Below, piece after piece: positions 52,444 to 61,923 of a stretch of 64,000 bases of DNA. The notes under the pieces are model-generated. The model saw nothing but the letters and a program-made list of their open reading frames with translations. It was not told the origin of the DNA and did not search any database. Both the position numbers and the translations under genes were made by a program. This stretch comes from JALQUO01 sp964529685 (GTDB lineage: Bacteria > Pseudomonadota > Alphaproteobacteria > Rickettsiales > Midichloriaceae), in the NCBI GenBank assembly GCA_964529685.1, contig CAZGZC010000001.1, forward strand, positions 372,001-436,000, read 5' to 3'. Position 1 is the stretch's first letter, and each line of letters begins with the position of its first letter.

Positions 52444-54243
52444 CTACTCCAAATTACTTTCATCACCACCTTCAACCTGAGATGCATTATGCTTACGAGG
52501 ATCATAAGGTTCCTGTTGAGGTAGCGGAATTGGTTTCATTAAGCGCTTTTTAAACAATGGGTGAGCATAATACTTAATCTTCTTAGATTTAATAGGTGGC
52601 TGAGACTCAATCAAGATAATTTGTTCGTCTCTAGGTAAACCAATTACCTCCTGAGGTAGTAAAAGAGCACGCTGAGCCTTAGAAACATTAACAGTTCTTG
52701 ACCCAGGATTGAAATCTAAATATTTAGGCTTACCAGCAGACTCAGACTCAACAGTCTTATTACCACACAATTGAGAGATGAGATTTGCTGTTTCGTAGTT
52801 GTTCGCTGCAAAAGTGATTCTATAAGTCGAGTTAGATAAGAATGAGTTCATACCAGAGTCTTCATAAGTACCTTTCAGCTGCTGCGTATCTTGAATAATG
52901 AGGAATAGACGGACTTTATAACCACGGAAGTATGCAATACCAGACATAAACTGCTCCATCTTACCAAGAGTCGGAAACTCATCCATAAGAAACATTACTC
53001 CATAAACATCTTCAGGAGTTGGCATCTGTCTAGATAAGAACTCAGTAGACTGTTGATAAAAAACCTGCATCAATGGTTGTAGACGTTTTAAGTTATCAGG
53101 AGTCAGTCCTACATAAACAGTAGTGACTTCCTTCTTAAACTGCTGAACATCAAAGTCACTCGAAGCAGTAGCAGTATCAATAAGAGGGTTAGCCCATAGC
53201 TCTAAACTAGAGTTGAGAGTCGAAATAACACCTGAACGCTCTTTATCAGCTTTCTGTAAAAATGCAGCCAAGTTCATATAAGAAACAGGGTGAATATCAT
53301 TACCCATAGTATCAAGTACAACTGCTAAATTGTAAACTACGTCATCACTACGCAGCTGACGAACTACCTCGCCAAATGACTGATTTTTATCAAGTGCAGC
53401 AACTAGATAGAGAGTCACACCAACAAAGAGAGTCCTTGCTTCATTAACCCAGAAATCCTGTTTAGGCATTAATAAACTGGCAATCTTCTGGACGTCATCT
53501 ACCATCTGTCCTTGCTTAACACTTACCCAATCAATAGGATTATAACAGTGAGTGAATCCATCTGGATTTGCAGGATTCCAAACAAACACTTTTTGCCCGA
53601 TACTCTCTCTCCAGCCACTAGTCAGCTCATAGTTTTCAAGCTTAATATCATGGACAAATACAGATTGCTTCCAGTAAAGAAGATTAGGAATTACGAAGCC
53701 TACACCTTTACCAGAACCAGTAGGTGCAAATAGGAGAGTATGTTGGTAGCCATCTGCAATTAGAAATCCATACTCATCCTCTCCAAGTAACATACCTTCT
53801 TTAGAACGCAAACCAGCTTTTGTAATCTCATCCTGTGAAGCCCAGTGAGCATCACCGTGTAATGCCTCTTTCAGTTTATATGGTCTCATATTATAGAGCT
53901 TTTTCCTCTTCTTCCAAATTAAAAAAAGATATAGAAAGATTGGTATAAGAACAGACCCAGTGTACTTAAAAGCAAGATAATTATAGATAGTAGGATCAAT
54001 AACAAAAGCCATAATATTTTGAGAAATCCATACCCCATAAATTCGAAGATTTAATAATCCACTAAATGACTTGAGAAATATAAGTGGTGCTTCTATTATA
54101 CCTGAATTTCCTCCATACTGATAATCGAGAATAAATGAAAAAATACAACCAGATAAATATATTAAAATGGTTAAACCAAGAATAAAAAGTGTAATACCTA
54201 TTATTGTATTTCTGAAAGTATTTCCAAAGGTATTTTTGGGCAC
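52444..54243 (-). CDS. virD4: Type IV secretion coupling ATPase VirD4 (RvhD4)
   Basis: Recruits effectors to the VirB channel. The 599-residue protein has N-terminal membrane segments (about residues 12-38, 75-95 and 100-112) and HGDAHWAS. Walker A is FAPTGSGKG (about 182-190), followed by NLLYWKQSVFVHDIK and KVFVWNPA, and Walker B FLMDEFPTLGKMEQF. It matches the TraG/VirD4 family over full length with a short acidic tail. Together with VirB8 near 45 kb it shows a dispersed rvh-type system. Candidate cargo in this window is at 9.9-15.8 kb (inference). Confidence 0.96.
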   Translation of the reverse strand: MPKNTFGNTFRNTIIGITLFILGLTILIYLSGCIFSFILDYQYGGNSGIIEAPLIFLKSFSGLLNLRIYGVWISQNIMAFVIDPTIYNYLAFKYTGSVLIPIFLYLFLIWKKRKKLYNMRPYKLKEALHGDAHWASQDEITKAGLRSKEGMLLGEDEYGFLIADGYQHTLLFAPTGSGKGVGFVIPNLLYWKQSVFVHDIKLENYELTSGWRESIGQKVFVWNPANPDGFTHCYNPIDWVSVKQGQMVDDVQKIASLLMPKQDFWVNEARTLFVGVTLYLVAALDKNQSFGEVVRQLRSDDVVYNLAVVLDTMGNDIHPVSYMNLAAFLQKADKERSGVISTLNSSLELWANPLIDTATASSDFDVQQFKKEVTTVYVGLTPDNLKRLQPLMQVFYQQSTEFLSRQMPTPEDVYGVMFLMDEFPTLGKMEQFMSGIAYFRGYKVRLFLIIQDTQQLKGTYEDSGMNSFLSNSTYRITFAANNYETANLISQLCGNKTVESESAGKPKYLDFNPGSRTVNVSKAQRALLLPQEVIGLPRDEQIILIESQPPIKSKKIKYYAHPLFKKRLMKPIPLPQQEPYDPRKHNASQVEGGDESNLE

Positions 54244-54328
54244 TATTGATATTTATGTTAAATTATTAATAATGATAAACAGTTTACATCAATAAGCTTC
54301 AATTTTGCAAGAGATTTTATAATAAAAT

Positions 54329-54892
54329 ATGGCAAAAGTTATTTTTTTAAATGGTATGTCTTCGTCAGGCAAAACATCTATAGTCAAGGCAATTCAACAT
54401 ATATCACCAATTCCATTTCTTCATTTTGGAGTTGATACCATTATTGATATGATGCCAAGTAGATGGCTATCTTATAATGAGAATGCTAAAGATGGTTGTT
54501 ATTTTCAATCATATAAGAACGAATATGGTAAAGCTATCAGCTGTCATTCAGGTGCATATGGTGAGAAAGTTTTTTCTATGGGGATGAAAATCATTAAAAC
54601 AATTTTGGATTGTAATATACATCTTATTATTGATGAAGTTATTTGGAAACAAGATACAATGAATGAATATTTCACAATTCTTAATGAATATCAGACCGTC
54701 TATGTTAGAATTAAATGTAGTCGACAATCTGCACAAGAGAGAGAAATTCTCAGAAGAAATCGTGCAATAGGCCTTGCAAATGATCAGTTTGATAAAGTAG
54801 AATCACTAATAATTAAATATCATCTGGAAGTTAATACAGATACAATATCTAGCTTCCAGGCAGCAGATAAAATTCTAAAATTAGTTTTATGA
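54329..54892 (+). CDS. Chloramphenicol-phosphotransferase-like P-loop kinase
   Basis: A 187-residue protein starting AKVIFLNGMSSSGKTSIVKA, with the G-x4-GKT P-loop at residues 9-16. The CPT motif PFLHFGVDTIIDMMPSRW includes the Asp that acts as general base in the Streptomyces enzyme. NIHLIIDEVIW and VRIKCSRQSAQEREILRRNR follow as in that family. True CPTs phosphorylate the 3'-OH of chloramphenicol; many homologues have other, unknown substrates. It stands alone between divergent virD4 and a broken carbonic anhydrase. Drug resistance cannot be claimed from sequence. Confidence 0.8.
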   Translation: MAKVIFLNGMSSSGKTSIVKAIQHISPIPFLHFGVDTIIDMMPSRWLSYNENAKDGCYFQSYKNEYGKAISCHSGAYGEKVFSMGMKIIKTILDCNIHLIIDEVIWKQDTMNEYFTILNEYQTVYVRIKCSRQSAQEREILRRNRAIGLANDQFDKVESLIIKYHLEVNTDTISSFQAADKILKLVL

Positions 54893-54918
54893 AGAAGTGG
54901 TTATTATTTTTTATCTAA

Positions 54919-55470
54919 GTTTATAATAGTTTCTTAAATAAACAAACTCCTCGCGCAACAGTTGTCATGTGCTCAGATTCACGTATACAAAATGATGATT
55001 TTAAGATGCATGATGTAAATGATCTTTTTGTAGTCCGAAATATAGGTAATCAGATTAAAAATTCTATAGGTTCAGTTGAATATGGTGTACATTTTTTAAA
55101 AACACCAGTGCTTCTAATTGTAGGGCATTCAGGTTGTGGAGCAATAAAAGCAGTAGTCAGTAAAGCAGAAGTAAATAATGCAAATGTCGAAAGAGAGCTA
55201 AAATCATTACACTTGCACTATATAGACTCTGTAAATAAAGGAATAGTAGAAAATATTAACCATCAAGTTGAATATGCACTGAAAAAATTTAAGAATCTTG
55301 TTGCGACAAAAGCGTTGGTAATTATTGGTGCAATTGATGATTTCCAAAATTCTTATCAACAAGGCACAGGTAGATTAATTATTATTAATATCAATGGCGA
55401 GATTGATACGAAAAAAATATTTAAAAACCAATATTTATCTAATATTGAAGGTATCACAACTCTCGATTAA
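54919..55470 (+). pseudogene. 5'-truncated beta-carbonic anhydrase
   Basis: A paralogue of the next gene. It keeps the zinc motifs CSDSR and GHSGCGA and everything to the C-terminus, but lacks the first 40 or so residues. In-frame sequence upstream of ATG 54967 still reads NKQTPRATVV, matching TQTPRATVL of the intact copy, and then meets an in-frame TAA at 54916-54918. Translation from ATG 54967 would start two residues before the first zinc Cys and lose the N-terminal helix. I consider it inactive or strongly altered. It probably arose by tandem duplication. Confidence 0.65.
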
Positions 55471-55583
55471 TAAATAATATAGATTGAGTTTATAATCTCA
55501 GATTAAATCAATTTTTGTTTATCAACCAGCTCAATTGTCTAGATAATTATTTATGCTATAGATACTCTCAAAAAACTCAGAGT

Positions 55584-56213
55584 ATGGATTCAATTAACGC
55601 AATTCAGTCATTTCTTGATCAGATATTACAAGATAATCAAGAGCATATGAAGACAATGAAGAAGGATGAATATAAAGTCTTTGAAAAAACTCAAACACCT
55701 CGTGCTACAGTCCTCATGTGTTCTGATTCTCGAGTCCAAACAAAAGCTATTACTAGCATGGATATAAATAATCTTTTTGTTGTTCGCAATATAGGTAATC
55801 AAGTTATTAACTCATCTGGTTCAATAGAATTTGGTATAAGATTCTTAAAAACTCCAGTTTTACTTATAATTGGTCACTCTGGATGTGGTGCAGTAGAAGC
55901 TGTTGTTAATGGGGTGGATGTTCAAAATGGCTGTATTGAGAGAGAATTAGAAACTATTGATGTCGAGGGAGAGTGTCTTGATGATGCGATCCTACAAAAT
56001 GTACATAGTCAAGTTAGAACATCTATGAGAAAGTTTAAAAATTTAGTTCAAAATAAAGAGTTAGTTGTTATTGGTGCAGTTTATGATTTCCAAGATGTAT
56101 ACAAAAAGAGCTTAGGAAGGTTGATAATAATTAACTTAAATGGTGAAAAAGACCCAAATAAGATAAAAAGTAGTAGTTATTTCAAAGATAATTCTTATCT
56201 ATGCACGATATGA
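55584..56213 (+). CDS. Beta-class carbonic anhydrase
   Basis: Interconverts CO2 and bicarbonate. ATG at 55584 gives 209 residues (MDSINAIQSFLDQILQDNQ), with zinc ligands and catalytic Asp/Arg in CSDSR and the His/Cys pair in GHSGCGAVEA. NLFVVRNIGNQV is the conserved core strand. An upstream TTG at 55515 adds unlike residues and is rejected. Bicarbonate would serve PccA-type carboxylation and CTP/pyrimidine synthesis (inference). It follows a truncated paralogue. Confidence 0.9.
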   Translation: MDSINAIQSFLDQILQDNQEHMKTMKKDEYKVFEKTQTPRATVLMCSDSRVQTKAITSMDINNLFVVRNIGNQVINSSGSIEFGIRFLKTPVLLIIGHSGCGAVEAVVNGVDVQNGCIERELETIDVEGECLDDAILQNVHSQVRTSMRKFKNLVQNKELVVIGAVYDFQDVYKKSLGRLIIINLNGEKDPNKIKSSSYFKDNSYLCTI

Positions 56214-56521
56214 TTTAGAGCTGCTTCTCCATTTTTCTGATAATCTCTACAAATTAATTATTAGTTGAGAAAAAGATTAAGTTTATCTATATTTTCTTTG
56301 ATCATCATCAGGCTATTGTATAGCGTTATTAGGAATTGCATGAGGGTGATTAATAATATCGATATCTAATTAATCATTAAATGAATCAAGTTCAGTATTT
56401 ATATCACTGCTGTCTGCTATATATATTATAAGTTGCATCAAAAGCATTTTATATAGCTAAGCTAGCACAATTGTAACATACTTATTTATCAAATTTAGTA
56501 GATTTTCTCAAAAATATTGAT
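56214..56521. other. Spacer between carbonic anhydrase and dxr, possibly containing a decayed frame
   Basis: A 308-base stretch with no intact gene. On the minus strand one frame reads MLLMQLIIYIADSSDINTEL, then, across two stops, LDIDIINHPHAIPNNAIQ and PDDDQRKYR. The mixed composition looks more like decayed protein than random AT-rich sequence, but I recognise no family. No RNA gene or clear terminator is visible. Confidence 0.35.
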
Positions 56522-57727
56522 TTAAGAATTATTTTTATTTAAAGTCACTCTTTTCGCAATAATATTCTTCACTGTTTGACAAATATCTCTTACATCTTGA
56601 AAAAAACTATCGCTCTCAATCTTTACTTTTGGTATATTATCTAGAGCAAATTTTACTAAGCTATATATCGATTTAAAGGGCATTTTTCTCTCTAAAAATA
56701 GATTGACTGCTAACTCATTTGCATAATTCATAACAATTTGCGATTCCATTCCTATCTTTGCAGCACTTATAGCTAAATTAAATAGAGGAAATTTTTCATA
56801 GTCTGGCTTAAGAAATGTCAGTATACCAACTTCACTTAGATCTAATTTTTTATTAAAAGTACTAACCTCAGGCCAGTTAATAGCATAAGCTATTGGCAGT
56901 TTCATATCTGCTGGAGCGCCATGGATCAGTAACGAACCATCTTTCAGAGTTACCATCCCATGTATAATTGATTCTGGATGAACTATAACTTCTATTTCAT
57001 CTAGACTATTACCAAATAGATAGCTAGCCTCAATAACCTCCAGCGCCTTATTCATCAGTGTTGCACAGTCAACTGTTATTTTCTTTCCCATATTCCAAGT
57101 TGGGTGTTTCAATACATCTTCAACTGTAACTTTGTTCATGTCAACTCTATGTAGAAGAGGACCACCTGATGCAGTAAGTATAATTTTCTCAACTCTAGTT
57201 TGATCCATTCCATCTAGTATCTGAAATACCGCATTATGCTCTGAATCTATTGGCACTATAGCCGTTTTATACTTTTCAGCTTCTTCAATTAACTTCTCAC
57301 CAGAATATATTATCGTTTCTTTATTGGCGAAAGCTACAACTTTTGAGTGAGCTATCGCTTTAAATGTGGCTTCTAAACCATTAATTCCAGGTATAGCAGT
57401 CACTGCTACATCGTATCCGATAGAAATGACTTCGTCTCTTGCACTATCTCCTAATAGAACTTTGCAATTTACAGATTGCCTAACCTTCTCTGCTGCTTCC
57501 TTGCTAGACATTACAATATATTTTGGGTTTACAGCTAGTGCTTGTTTGATTGTTTCATCAGCATTTCTACCAGATATTAAAGCTTTTATCTTAAATTTAT
57601 CAGGATTAGAAGTACACAATTCCAATGCTTGCCTACCAACTGAACCACTTGCACCAAGTATAATCACATCTCTTGTTTTGTTTGTAGCAAGGCTAATTGA
57701 TTTATTTAAATTAAAAACGTTTTTCAT
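56522..57727 (-). CDS. dxr: 1-deoxy-D-xylulose 5-phosphate reductoisomerase
   Basis: Second step of the MEP isoprenoid pathway. The 401-residue enzyme has the NADPH motif VIILGASGSVGRQALEL, then AVTAIPGINGLEAT, FANKETIIYSG, the metal/substrate region VPIDSEHNAVFQ, TASGGPLLHR, HPTWNMGKKITVDCATLMNK and VHPESIIHGMV. It is complete. The MEP route separates this organism from Rickettsia proper. A decayed methyltransferase lies just upstream and runs into its start. Confidence 0.97.
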   Translation of the reverse strand: MKNVFNLNKSISLATNKTRDVIILGASGSVGRQALELCTSNPDKFKIKALISGRNADETIKQALAVNPKYIVMSSKEAAEKVRQSVNCKVLLGDSARDEVISIGYDVAVTAIPGINGLEATFKAIAHSKVVAFANKETIIYSGEKLIEEAEKYKTAIVPIDSEHNAVFQILDGMDQTRVEKIILTASGGPLLHRVDMNKVTVEDVLKHPTWNMGKKITVDCATLMNKALEVIEASYLFGNSLDEIEVIVHPESIIHGMVTLKDGSLLIHGAPADMKLPIAYAINWPEVSTFNKKLDLSEVGILTFLKPDYEKFPLFNLAISAAKIGMESQIVMNYANELAVNLFLERKMPFKSIYSLVKFALDNIPKVKIESDSFFQDVRDICQTVKNIIAKRVTLNKNNS

Positions 57728-57739
57728 ATTTTAATCTTT

Positions 57740-58425
57740 TATTGATTTTATAAATCAAAATTATTTCCTGCGAAAGCACGGAATTAAATGGTTCTTTATT
57801 ATATCTACCATAAACAATATCTATCTCTAAATTACACATTTGTAGAAGATTTAATAACCTCTGCTACTCAGTAAATTGAAGACCAATCTTATTATTTTTT
57901 CATATGTAGAGCAGACTCGCTTTGTAGTATACTGCATAATGTTTTGAGTTGGATTATAGAAGTGCTTTCTATATTACTTATACAACTTCTCTGTTAGAAT
58001 CAAAAAAACATATTAATACTCCAAATCATCGATTGTCTTCAAGATATTTACGTTTTTAGTATAAACCACTACCTAATAAATGCTTTGCAACTGAATCTAA
58101 ACAATCCATCTGATCCTCTCTCTTCTATGAGGAAAAACTTGAAAGCTATTAGCAGCCATCATTATGAATGATAACGAATTTCTTATCTACATTAAAATAA
58201 AATCTCCTATATCTGATTGAATAAAATCAACATTTGGATTTTTCTTTTTGGTTTCAGTAATCATTTTTTCATTAAAATCAATTCTAGTGCATTGCATAAT
58301 GAGCAATTCTATCAGTACTGCATGCCATATCAGTGGCAGTATTACTATGAAAGATGGAGCAGATTTTAAAATCATATTGTATTCGCAATCTTATAATCTA
58401 AGATTATCATATTCATCTACAAGTT
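57740..58425 (-). pseudogene. Decayed SAM-dependent methyltransferase
   Basis: The 700-base gap between dxr and the GST gene is a gene graveyard. In order on the minus strand I read ELVDEYDNLRL (near 58400), a motif-I-like ATDMACSTDRIAHYA, and then an intact 62-codon stretch with IDFNEKMITETKKKNPNVDF followed by IQSDIGDFIL. AANSFQVFPHR comes next, and finally IGLQFTE-stop-QRLLNLLQMCNLEIDIVYGR, which leads to PFNSVLSQEIILI near 57750. The order matches a class I methyltransferase of about 240 residues (Tam-like in its first part). Multiple stops and frameshifts show that it is dead. Two neighbouring remnants cannot be excluded. Confidence 0.6.
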
Positions 58426-58431
58426 CTATAT

Positions 58432-59106
58432 TTAAAAATCAGGATCGGAGTAATGCTTTGGTGGCTCAATACCAGGTATTTTATCTCGTAGGACTGATGC
58501 AACGCTGGGTCGTGATTTCATAAGGGAGTACCAATTCTTGACTCTCTGATGATAATCCCAAGCTACATCACCAACCAGATCTAGCACAGATAGCTGTGCT
58601 ACAGCTGCACAATCAGCAATAGTAATTCTCTCACCACAGATGTATGTATTGCGATTCAATAAATAATCCATGTAATCTAAATGAAATGTAATGTTTTGCT
58701 TTGCAGCTCTAATTGCCGATGAATTTGGTGATCCCTCATAAGTCATCATTTTAATTATTTTTTCACTTAAAATGTATCTTGTAACTTCAGAATATAGTTT
58801 ATCATTGAACCAATCAAATAGATATCTAATATGACTGCGTATTTCTTGATCTCCTGGAATAAGTGCTGGTTCATTAAATACCTCTTCAATAAATTCAATG
58901 GCAGGTCTGATTCCTCTAACCAAACCTTTACCATCTACTATCAAAACTGGAGTTGTACCAGCTGGGTTTATCCTAAGAAAGTCTTCTCGCTGTTCCCATA
59001 CATTTTCATTTATCAACTCAAATGCTTGCCCTTTCTCTTTTAAGCATATTCTAATAGTTCGAGAGAAAGGACAAGTTGAAAAATGATAGACTTTAAGCAA
59101 TGACAT
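58432..59106 (-). CDS. Glutathione S-transferase family protein
   Basis: A 224-residue protein with an N-terminal thioredoxin-like GST domain (LKVYHFSTCPFSRTIRICLK, INPAGTTPVLIVDG with the cis-Pro) and a C-terminal helical domain (TYICGERITIADCAAVAQLS, WYSLMKSRPSV). The Cys-Pro-Phe-Ser motif resembles beta/omega-type active sites. The substrate is unknown. The gene is divergent from recJ with a 137-base spacer. Confidence 0.9.
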   Translation of the reverse strand: MSLLKVYHFSTCPFSRTIRICLKEKGQAFELINENVWEQREDFLRINPAGTTPVLIVDGKGLVRGIRPAIEFIEEVFNEPALIPGDQEIRSHIRYLFDWFNDKLYSEVTRYILSEKIIKMMTYEGSPNSSAIRAAKQNITFHLDYMDYLLNRNTYICGERITIADCAAVAQLSVLDLVGDVAWDYHQRVKNWYSLMKSRPSVASVLRDKIPGIEPPKHYSDPDF

Positions 59107-59243
59107 ATTAATAATTAAAAAATATACTGACCACTATACATTAAGTTATGGCTTGACGAAATAATTTTATAAACAAACTTAACTTGCCCTAAATGACTTT
59201 CTTCTATAGAATGCCAATCATAACTATCTGATGTAAGTGTAAA

Positions 59244-61052
59244 ATGATAAAAAATATTGAGTGTTACGAAAATTCCAATATAAAAAGCTGCCGATCGATT
59301 AGGGGACTTGAGTGGGAAATTTATAGTCAAGACGATAATATTATTGCTAATTTTATGAACAGACTAGGTGTTAGTGAGCTAATAGCTAGGATGATTTATA
59401 ATAGAAATATTCGCTCTATAGCTGAAGCCAAGGTTCTTTTACAGCCTCTTATTAAAGATTTGATGCCAGATCCAAAAACTATGCTTGATATGGATAAGGC
59501 AACTAAGAGAGTACTAAGAGCATTAAATGATGAGGAAAAAATTACAATATTTGCTGATTATGATGTTGACGGTGCTACCTCTGGAGCGCTGTTACATAGA
59601 TTCTTTGATACGATAGGTGAAAAAGTTGATGTGTATGTTCCAAATAGATTTTCTGAAGGATATGGGCCTAATAATAGGGCATTCGATAAGATAAAATATA
59701 GTGGTACATCTCTAGTGATAATTGTAGACTGTGGATCAGTTGCTTTTGAACCGCTTGCTTATGCAAAGAAGATTGGTTTGGATGTGATAATTATAGATCA
59801 TCATGTGACAGATATAGTTTTACCAGTAACAATCGCATTACTTAATCCTAATAGATACGATGAAACTTTTGAGCCAAAAACAATTGCAGCCGTAGCAGTA
59901 ACATTTCTATTTTTAGTAGCATTACGTTCTGAATTGAGAAATTGTAGGTGGTTTAGTGATAAGCTTCCTGAGCCTAATTTAATGGATTTTTTGGATGTAG
60001 TAGCACTAGGTACTGTTTGTGATTTAATGCCATTGATACCTCTCAATAGAGCTTTTATAAGGCAGGGTCTTAAGTTAATTAGAAATCGTAGTAATTATGG
60101 AATATCTGCTCTACTTGAAGCTTGTAAAATTAGATGTAATGTACAGACTCATCAACTAGGTTACACAATTGGACCTAGAATAAATGCAGGTGGTAGGCTA
60201 GATGATAGTAGCTTAGGTTTTAGGTTGTTAAGTGCAAAGAGTCGTGACGAAGCAGTTTCCTTAGCTGAGTCTCTTGAAATGTTAAATACTGAAAGGAAAG
60301 CACTTGAAGCCTTAACTTTAAGTGATGCGACTAGTAGTATTATGAGAGACAAAATATCAAATGTTGTTATATCAGTCGGTGAGGGATGGCATCAGGGGGT
60401 ATTAGGGATAATAGCAAGTAGGCTAAAAGAAGACCACCATAAACCTACCTTTGTTATGACTATAGATAAAAATACTAGGATTGCCAAGGGGTCTGTTAGG
60501 TCTATTGCTGGTGTTGATGCAGCTATGATTATCCAGGAAGCTAAAGATAATGGAATATTAATTGAAGGTGGTGGTCATCCTATGGCAGGAGGTTTTTCTC
60601 TCTTTGAGGATAAGATTAACGAATTTGCTCACTTTATTGCAAGGAGAGTAATTGAAATGTTAGCTGCTGGTGAAAATCTACTTGGTGAAGCAAAGAAGAT
60701 TATGGCAGATGGAATTATATCAATTAATAGTATTAGGCCAGAGTTATTTAATGAAATTCTTACTTTAGAGCCATTCGGTATTGGCAATCCTAAACCATAC
60801 TTTATTATAGATAATGTTGTTGTAAGGAATATTAATCAAAATAAAGGCATCTGCTTTGTAACTATAAGCGATTTTTTTAACCATAATATATGGCTAAAGT
60901 GTCTTTGCTTTACTAGTACTTCAAGTAGTATAGTTGAGTTCTTGAAAAATTACAATGATCAAAAAATCAAGGTATTAGGCAACCTACAGGCAAATAATAT
61001 CTATGAAGGACAAATTAATTTTGTAATAGAAGATATATCTGTTTATGAGTAA
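59244..61052 (+). CDS. recJ: Single-stranded-DNA-specific exonuclease RecJ
   Basis: A 5'-3' ssDNA exonuclease of recombination and mismatch repair. The 602-residue protein has the DHH motifs TIFADYDVDGAT, LVIIVDCGS and VIIIDHHVTD, the DHHA1 motif EGGGHPMAGGFS and the C-terminal OB region (LTLEPFGIGNPKPYF). Full family length. It overlaps gpsA by 8 bases, suggesting coupled translation. Confidence 0.96.
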   Translation: MIKNIECYENSNIKSCRSIRGLEWEIYSQDDNIIANFMNRLGVSELIARMIYNRNIRSIAEAKVLLQPLIKDLMPDPKTMLDMDKATKRVLRALNDEEKITIFADYDVDGATSGALLHRFFDTIGEKVDVYVPNRFSEGYGPNNRAFDKIKYSGTSLVIIVDCGSVAFEPLAYAKKIGLDVIIIDHHVTDIVLPVTIALLNPNRYDETFEPKTIAAVAVTFLFLVALRSELRNCRWFSDKLPEPNLMDFLDVVALGTVCDLMPLIPLNRAFIRQGLKLIRNRSNYGISALLEACKIRCNVQTHQLGYTIGPRINAGGRLDDSSLGFRLLSAKSRDEAVSLAESLEMLNTERKALEALTLSDATSSIMRDKISNVVISVGEGWHQGVLGIIASRLKEDHHKPTFVMTIDKNTRIAKGSVRSIAGVDAAMIIQEAKDNGILIEGGGHPMAGGFSLFEDKINEFAHFIARRVIEMLAAGENLLGEAKKIMADGIISINSIRPELFNEILTLEPFGIGNPKPYFIIDNVVVRNINQNKGICFVTISDFFNHNIWLKCLCFTSTSSSIVEFLKNYNDQKIKVLGNLQANNIYEGQINFVIEDISVYE

Positions 61053-61923
61053 AAAAGTAGGAGTAATTGGCTTTGGTAAGTGGGGAAAGGCTCTAACAAA
61101 AGTTTTATGTAATGCATCTAATGATGTAATGATCTATACTAGGCAAGATTGCAATGATTTGAGTAAAATATATAGAGAAGTCAAGTTTTTAAATGATTTA
61201 TCTAAGCTAATAAAATTCTCTGATGTAGTAGTCATTACAACTAAAGCTAGTGATGTAGAGCTTCTAATTGAACAGCTTCAAGTTGAGAAATTGAAGATTA
61301 AAAATTGTATTATCAGCTCAAAGGGCTTTAGTGAGAATGGTTTATTGTTAAGTGAGGTTATAAGTGATATTGCTAATGAAGTTAGCGTCTTAGCTGGACC
61401 AAACTTCGCTCATGAAATTATTGATGGCAAGTTAACTATATCAATACTTGGAGGTAATGTAGATGATGTTTTCTCATGCAATCAGTTTAAAGTTGAGAGA
61501 TGCAGGGATATTATAGGCCTCCAAGTATGTAGTATTATGAAGAATATTTATGCTATAGGTTGCGGGATTGTATCTGCTCAATTTGATTCTGAAAATACTA
61601 AAGCTGCCTTTATCACTATGGTTTTTAATGAGTTGATAGCTGCCATTGAGATGTTTGGTGGGGAAAAAGAAACTATCTATAATGCCGCTGGGATAGGTGA
61701 CTTGATATTGACTTGTTACAGTAAAAACTCACGAAATCATATGTTTGGTGAGATGTTTGTGAATGGCAATATTGATAAAACTGTTACAGTTGAAGGATGT
61801 GATTCTATTATGAGAATTAGAAGCGATATTAGGGAGAAACTACCTATCTGTGATAAGATATATAAGATAATTATCAATAATGAGAATCCACAAGTATTTA
61901 TAAATACTGTCTTTAATTACTGA
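61045..61923 (+). CDS. gpsA: Glycerol-3-phosphate dehydrogenase [NAD(P)+]
   Basis: Makes sn-glycerol-3-phosphate for phospholipids. The 292-residue enzyme has the nucleotide motif VGVIGFGKWGKALTKVL, IISSKGF, the substrate loop VLAGPNFAHEI, LQVCSIMKNIYAIGCGI with the catalytic Lys, and GIGDLILTCYSKNSRNH. It is somewhat short but has all motifs. It overlaps recJ at the start and the convergent timA at the end (7 bases). Confidence 0.93.
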   Translation: MSKKVGVIGFGKWGKALTKVLCNASNDVMIYTRQDCNDLSKIYREVKFLNDLSKLIKFSDVVVITTKASDVELLIEQLQVEKLKIKNCIISSKGFSENGLLLSEVISDIANEVSVLAGPNFAHEIIDGKLTISILGGNVDDVFSCNQFKVERCRDIIGLQVCSIMKNIYAIGCGIVSAQFDSENTKAAFITMVFNELIAAIEMFGGEKETIYNAAGIGDLILTCYSKNSRNHMFGEMFVNGNIDKTVTVEGCDSIMRIRSDIREKLPICDKIYKIIINNENPQVFINTVFNY

